A stretch of DNA of 64,000 nucleotides, from NCBI RefSeq assembly GCF_000369405.1, contig NZ_KB849998.1, positions 479,969-543,968 of the forward strand, in the 5' to 3' direction. The translations under genes were made by a program, and so were the position numbers. Every line of letters begins with the position of its first letter. The stretch's first letter is position 1. The notes beneath the pieces were generated by a model. It saw nothing but the letters and a program-made list of their open reading frames with translations, was not told where the DNA came from and searched no databases. The DNA comes from Acinetobacter sp. ANC 3929. Its GTDB lineage: Bacteria > Pseudomonadota > Gammaproteobacteria > Pseudomonadales > Moraxellaceae. Shown one piece after another: positions 61,836 through 64,000 of this stretch.

Positions 61836-62135
61836 TTACTGACTTTCTTTGGCAAAGTACGCTGCTGCCTTTTTTAAAAATTCACGTTCCATTTCAGCTA
61901 TTTTGAGCTGTTGTTTGAGTTTTTTATTTTCTTCGAGTAGAGCGTTTAGATCAGGTGAATACTGTTTTGTACCTGCTAAAGTTCCAGCCTTTGCTTTGGT
62001 ATTCCAATTTGAAAGAGTTTGCATTGAAATGCTAAGTTGTCTAGCTGTTTCCGAGACATTGCCTTGATTGGCTTCAATTAATTTGATGGCTTCAGCTTTA
62101 AATTCTGTGGTGTAAGTCTTGTGTTTCTTGCTCAT
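61836..62135 (-). CDS. IS3-family transposase OrfA (DNA-binding part)
   Basis: This 99-residue helix-turn-helix protein (YTTEFKAEAIKLIEANQGNV, then ETARQLSISMQTLSNW) has a C-terminal leucine-zipper-like helix (LLEENKKLKQQLKIAEMERE). It binds the IS ends. Its 3' part carries the A-AAA-AAG slippery heptamer (codons TTA AAA AAG). A shift there joins it to OrfB. Confidence 0.93.
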   Translation of the reverse strand: MSKKHKTYTTEFKAEAIKLIEANQGNVSETARQLSISMQTLSNWNTKAKAGTLAGTKQYSPDLNALLEENKKLKQQLKIAEMEREFLKKAAAYFAKESQ

Positions 62136-62201
62136 GGTAAACTCCTGATGAGTGTGTTTAGTTTACCAAGTTAAAACCTCCTGTTTTTTCAGCACACATC
62201 A

Positions 62202-63032
62202 AGGTGCCCAATGTGGACATCTTAGATAATATTGATCTAACAACCCAACACCATTCTTTTTCTTTTGTAAAATCATCGGCTCAGCATGCATTGGACAACA
62301 CACAATGTTCACACCTTGCTTTTTATTCCTTAGATCAGATTGTAAATCATCCATACGCTCTATAATACTTTCAGAAGTACTATGATCGTGAAGAATAATA
62401 TTAAAATCTTGGGCAGAAAGGCTAAACTCAGGTGCAGATGTATCTGTCATTAATGCCAAATCTTGTTGAGATAAATTTTCACGATACTCACACAAACGAA
62501 TCTGCTGATTATTAAAATACCAACCTGTACATCCCCAATAGAAATCTTGTGGATTTACATGAACTAAATTACGTGCCCACTGCAATTTCATAGGTCTTTG
62601 ACATTTAGGACATGACTTGGCCATTGTATCGGCAAAAGCATTCCACTGAAGAACATGTGTTGTTTCTAAACCAATTTCAACTTTGTGGATATTCTCTTCA
62701 TTTTGTTGGAATTTATCAGCAGCAATGATTTGACTATCATTTTTAATCCTTTGTTTAAGAAAATTTCTTTCCTCATCAAGTTCATATAACCTTTTAAGTT
62801 GTTGTTCAGTAATACGTCCATTTTCATTTAGCTTTCGACGTAAAAATTGAATTTCTTGATTAAGCTCATGTATTTGTTCTTGTTTTTTATCCCTCTCATC
62901 ATAGACAGTCTTTGAGATAATTTCTTTCGCAGCAAAATATGTCTTCACTGTAGAAACAACTTCAGAAACGACACCCACAGCTACACTGAATAAAGATCCA
63001 ATGCCAGAAAACAACATATCAAAAAAGCCCAT
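62202..63032 (-). pseudogene. Membrane/coiled-coil double zinc-ribbon protein, 3' end removed by IS insertion
   Basis: The N-terminus (MGFFDMLFSGIGSLFSVAVG) is a hydrophobic or amphipathic membrane segment to about residue 36. A coiled coil of heptads covers about 45-105. The first topoisomerase-type zinc ribbon lies at about 140-182 (CPKCQRPMKLQW ... CTGW ... CEY), and a second begins at CCPMHAEPMIL near 245 and RCPHWAP at the end. The visible frame stops at a TGA supplied by the IS end. Undisrupted, the protein would be 307 residues (see 60832-60927). It lies 50 bp after the type III res remnant on the same strand. GGAG precedes the ATG. Confidence 0.82.
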
Positions 63033-63047
63033 AACTACTCCATGTAT

Positions 63048-63076
63048 GGAAGTCTATGACTCAGCCATAGACTTCC
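63048..63076 (-). promoter_or_regulatory. Perfect inverted repeat between res and the zinc-ribbon gene
   Basis: GGAAGTCTATG (63048-63058) and CATAGACTTCC (63066-63076) form an 11-bp perfect stem with a 7-base loop, 15 bp before the zinc-ribbon start. There is no T-run. It could be an RNA processing hairpin or a protein-binding dyad. Confidence 0.45.
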
Positions 63077-63082
63077 TTATAA

Positions 63083-63906
63083 TTATTTAACTAGGCTCAT
63101 CAAACTGCTAAAACTATCAACTACTGCATATTTAACTGCATCACCTAACAGATGGTTTTCTTCGTTTAACGTAGTAAAGAATTTCTTAGCACTCTCAATT
63201 TTACGCTTTTCTTTATCACGTAAATCAGCATCATCCATCGAACCTTTTGTTTCTGCAACGAAATAAACTTGACGAACCTTATCTTTATCAAAAGCAATTG
63301 CCCAGTCAGGGTTATAGTTACCAAACGGAGTAGGAATTTGAAAACGATCTGGCAATTTAGCGTAAACAATCACTTCATCAGCTCCATCCAATTCTTCTAC
63401 AAACTTGCGTTCATTATCAGAATCAGTGACCACATAGTCCCAAATATGACGATCTGCTTTAAATGACTTTAATGGAATATTTTCATTACTTACGAAAATA
63501 TCATTTTCAGGATAACCATCTTTCATTGGATTATATTTTAAACCCTGAATAACCATTGAGGCTTGTTGCTCATTGATAATTCTACTCATTTCACGAATAA
63601 ACGCTTCAGGGTTTAATTTAAATTGAGCAAAAACAGAGGCATTAATCCCTTTGAGAATCTGTGCTACAGTCTTTCGGGTCAAGTTGGTATCTTCCGCAAT
63701 ATTACCCACCAAGTCATATTGCACCTGAGAATGAATCGATAAAGTACTATTTTCAGTTTTAGAGGTCATTTTTCCAAAAGCTTCTTTAGACTTCAATTCA
63801 TCAAAACTTACTTCATCTTTCATGGATGATTCTGCAAGTTTATAACTGAGTGTTTCAACGAACTTATTGCCACGCTCAACTGCTGTAAGCTCAACACAAC
63901 TAATAC
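63083..63906 (-). pseudogene. Type III restriction subunit Res, C-terminal nuclease fragment truncated by IS
   Basis: The frame is open from the IS junction at 63906 and reads SISCVELTAVERGNKFVETL, then YKLAESSMKDEVSFDELK, which matches the region between helicase and nuclease domains of type III Res. The nuclease PD-(D/E)XK motif is visible as NYNPDWAIAF and YFVAETKGS (Pro-Asp and Glu-Thr-Lys at residues 172-173 and 191-193 counted from the first ATG at 63823). The helicase part would lie beyond the second IS copy, outside the window. Without its motor the fragment cannot act as a type III enzyme. Confidence 0.85.
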
Positions 63907-64000
63907 TGATATACGCTGAATTATCAGGAGACTTTCCCTTGGGAGATTCTAGGCAGCCAACTTATAAAAGTCTTCGGCCATTTGATTTGGTGTCTTAAAA
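63907..64000 (-). mobile_element. Second copy of the same IS3-family element (cut by window end)
   Basis: These 94 bases are identical to 60928-61021, starting at the same TGATATACGCTG terminus and running into the orfB 3' end. The orientation is the same as in the first copy. The insertion interrupts the type III res frame at 63906/63907. The base triplet before it (TAC) is the expected target repeat; its partner is outside the window. Confidence 0.93.

Larger units (their letters stand above)
60928..62201 (-). mobile_element. IS3-family insertion sequence, complete copy (1,274 bp)
   Basis: The left end TGATATACGCTGAATTATCA (60928) and the right end, read inward as TGATGTGTGCTGAAAAAACA (from 62201), are imperfect terminal inverted repeats; both continue with GGAG. 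A 3-bp target duplication AGG flanks the element (60925-60927 and 62202-62204). It carries orfA and orfB on the minus strand. A programmed -1 slippery site A-AAA-AAG (61869-61875) lies in the orfA frame. The orfB frame is open from there, so an OrfAB transposase can be made. The subgroup looks like IS51/IS150; the exact name needs a database. A second copy starts at 63907. Confidence 0.93.

Noticed and set aside
60928..64000. Composite transposon made by the two same-orientation IS copies
   Set aside because: The left copy has its own AGG repeats on both sides and interrupts a gene that continues beyond it, so it inserted on its own. A composite unit would have target repeats only at the outer ends.
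1..64000. CRISPR arrays, rRNA genes or complete prophage modules
   Set aside because: No regularly spaced repeats, no 16S/23S-like sequence and no capsid, tail or terminase genes were seen in the window.

Overview
The window looks like a chromosomal segment of an Acinetobacter-type gammaproteobacterium. The evidence is AT-rich DNA, an acr1 fatty acyl-CoA reductase whose C-terminus I recognise from the A. baylyi wax-ester enzyme, a dispersed hisBH / hisA / hisF arrangement, an APH-type homoserine kinase and a czc-type metal efflux operon ending in czcD. The species cannot be fixed from this sequence alone.

Layout. 1-5.5 kb: a sulfate-binding protein cut by the window edge, a small secreted protein, gltX, tRNA-Ala, three identical tRNA-Glu genes and an MmuP-like amino-acid permease. 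5.5-8.8 kb: two proteins of unknown function and a small zinc-ribbon membrane protein. 8.8-16.2 kb: a minus-strand metal-resistance operon (czcI-like, czcC, czcB, czcA, czcD). 16.3-25.5 kb: a lipoprotein, ettA, metY, acr1, an epimerase-type gene divergent from a MerR regulator, a KgtP-like symporter and an HD-domain protein. 25.8-34.5 kb: a CitMHS transporter, an SDR relic, an AraC regulator with azlCD, tex, and ompR-envZ. 34.8-43.4 kb: an acetyl/succinyl-CoA transferase, a methyltransferase, two tRNA-Phe cassettes, a GNAT protein, hisB-hisH, a DUF805 protein, an RNase D-like exonuclease, hisA, and an XRE-cupin regulator divergent from an EamA exporter. 43.5-57.1 kb: a divergent organosulfur cluster (two SfnB-like flavoproteins and an LLM monooxygenase), small membrane proteins, thrB, hisF, a fatty-acid-hydroxylase-like protein with an AraC regulator, aqpZ, a nuclease and kup.

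57.2-64 kb is an integrated genomic island. It begins at the 3' end of tRNA-Ser(GGA) with a P4-type integrase and integrase arm-like repeats. It carries a two-gene module (an unknown 232-aa protein plus an XRE-ImmA/IrrE protein), a membrane/coiled-coil zinc-ribbon protein and the C-terminal nuclease end of a type III restriction subunit (Res). The same IS3-family element has inserted twice. One copy splits the zinc-ribbon gene, leaves an AGG target duplication, and the reading frame can be rebuilt exactly across it. The second copy, cut by the window end, truncates res. This defence-type island is the most novel part of the window.

At the regulatory level the sequence shows several dyads. TTAGAG-N6-CTCTAA occurs in front of both acr1 and the HD gene. 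Twin XRE operators, a MerR-type long-spacer promoter, a consensus CRP site before aqpZ and duplicated AraC-type sites flanking the hydroxylase are also present. Two mutually exclusive hairpins lie between czcI and czcC.
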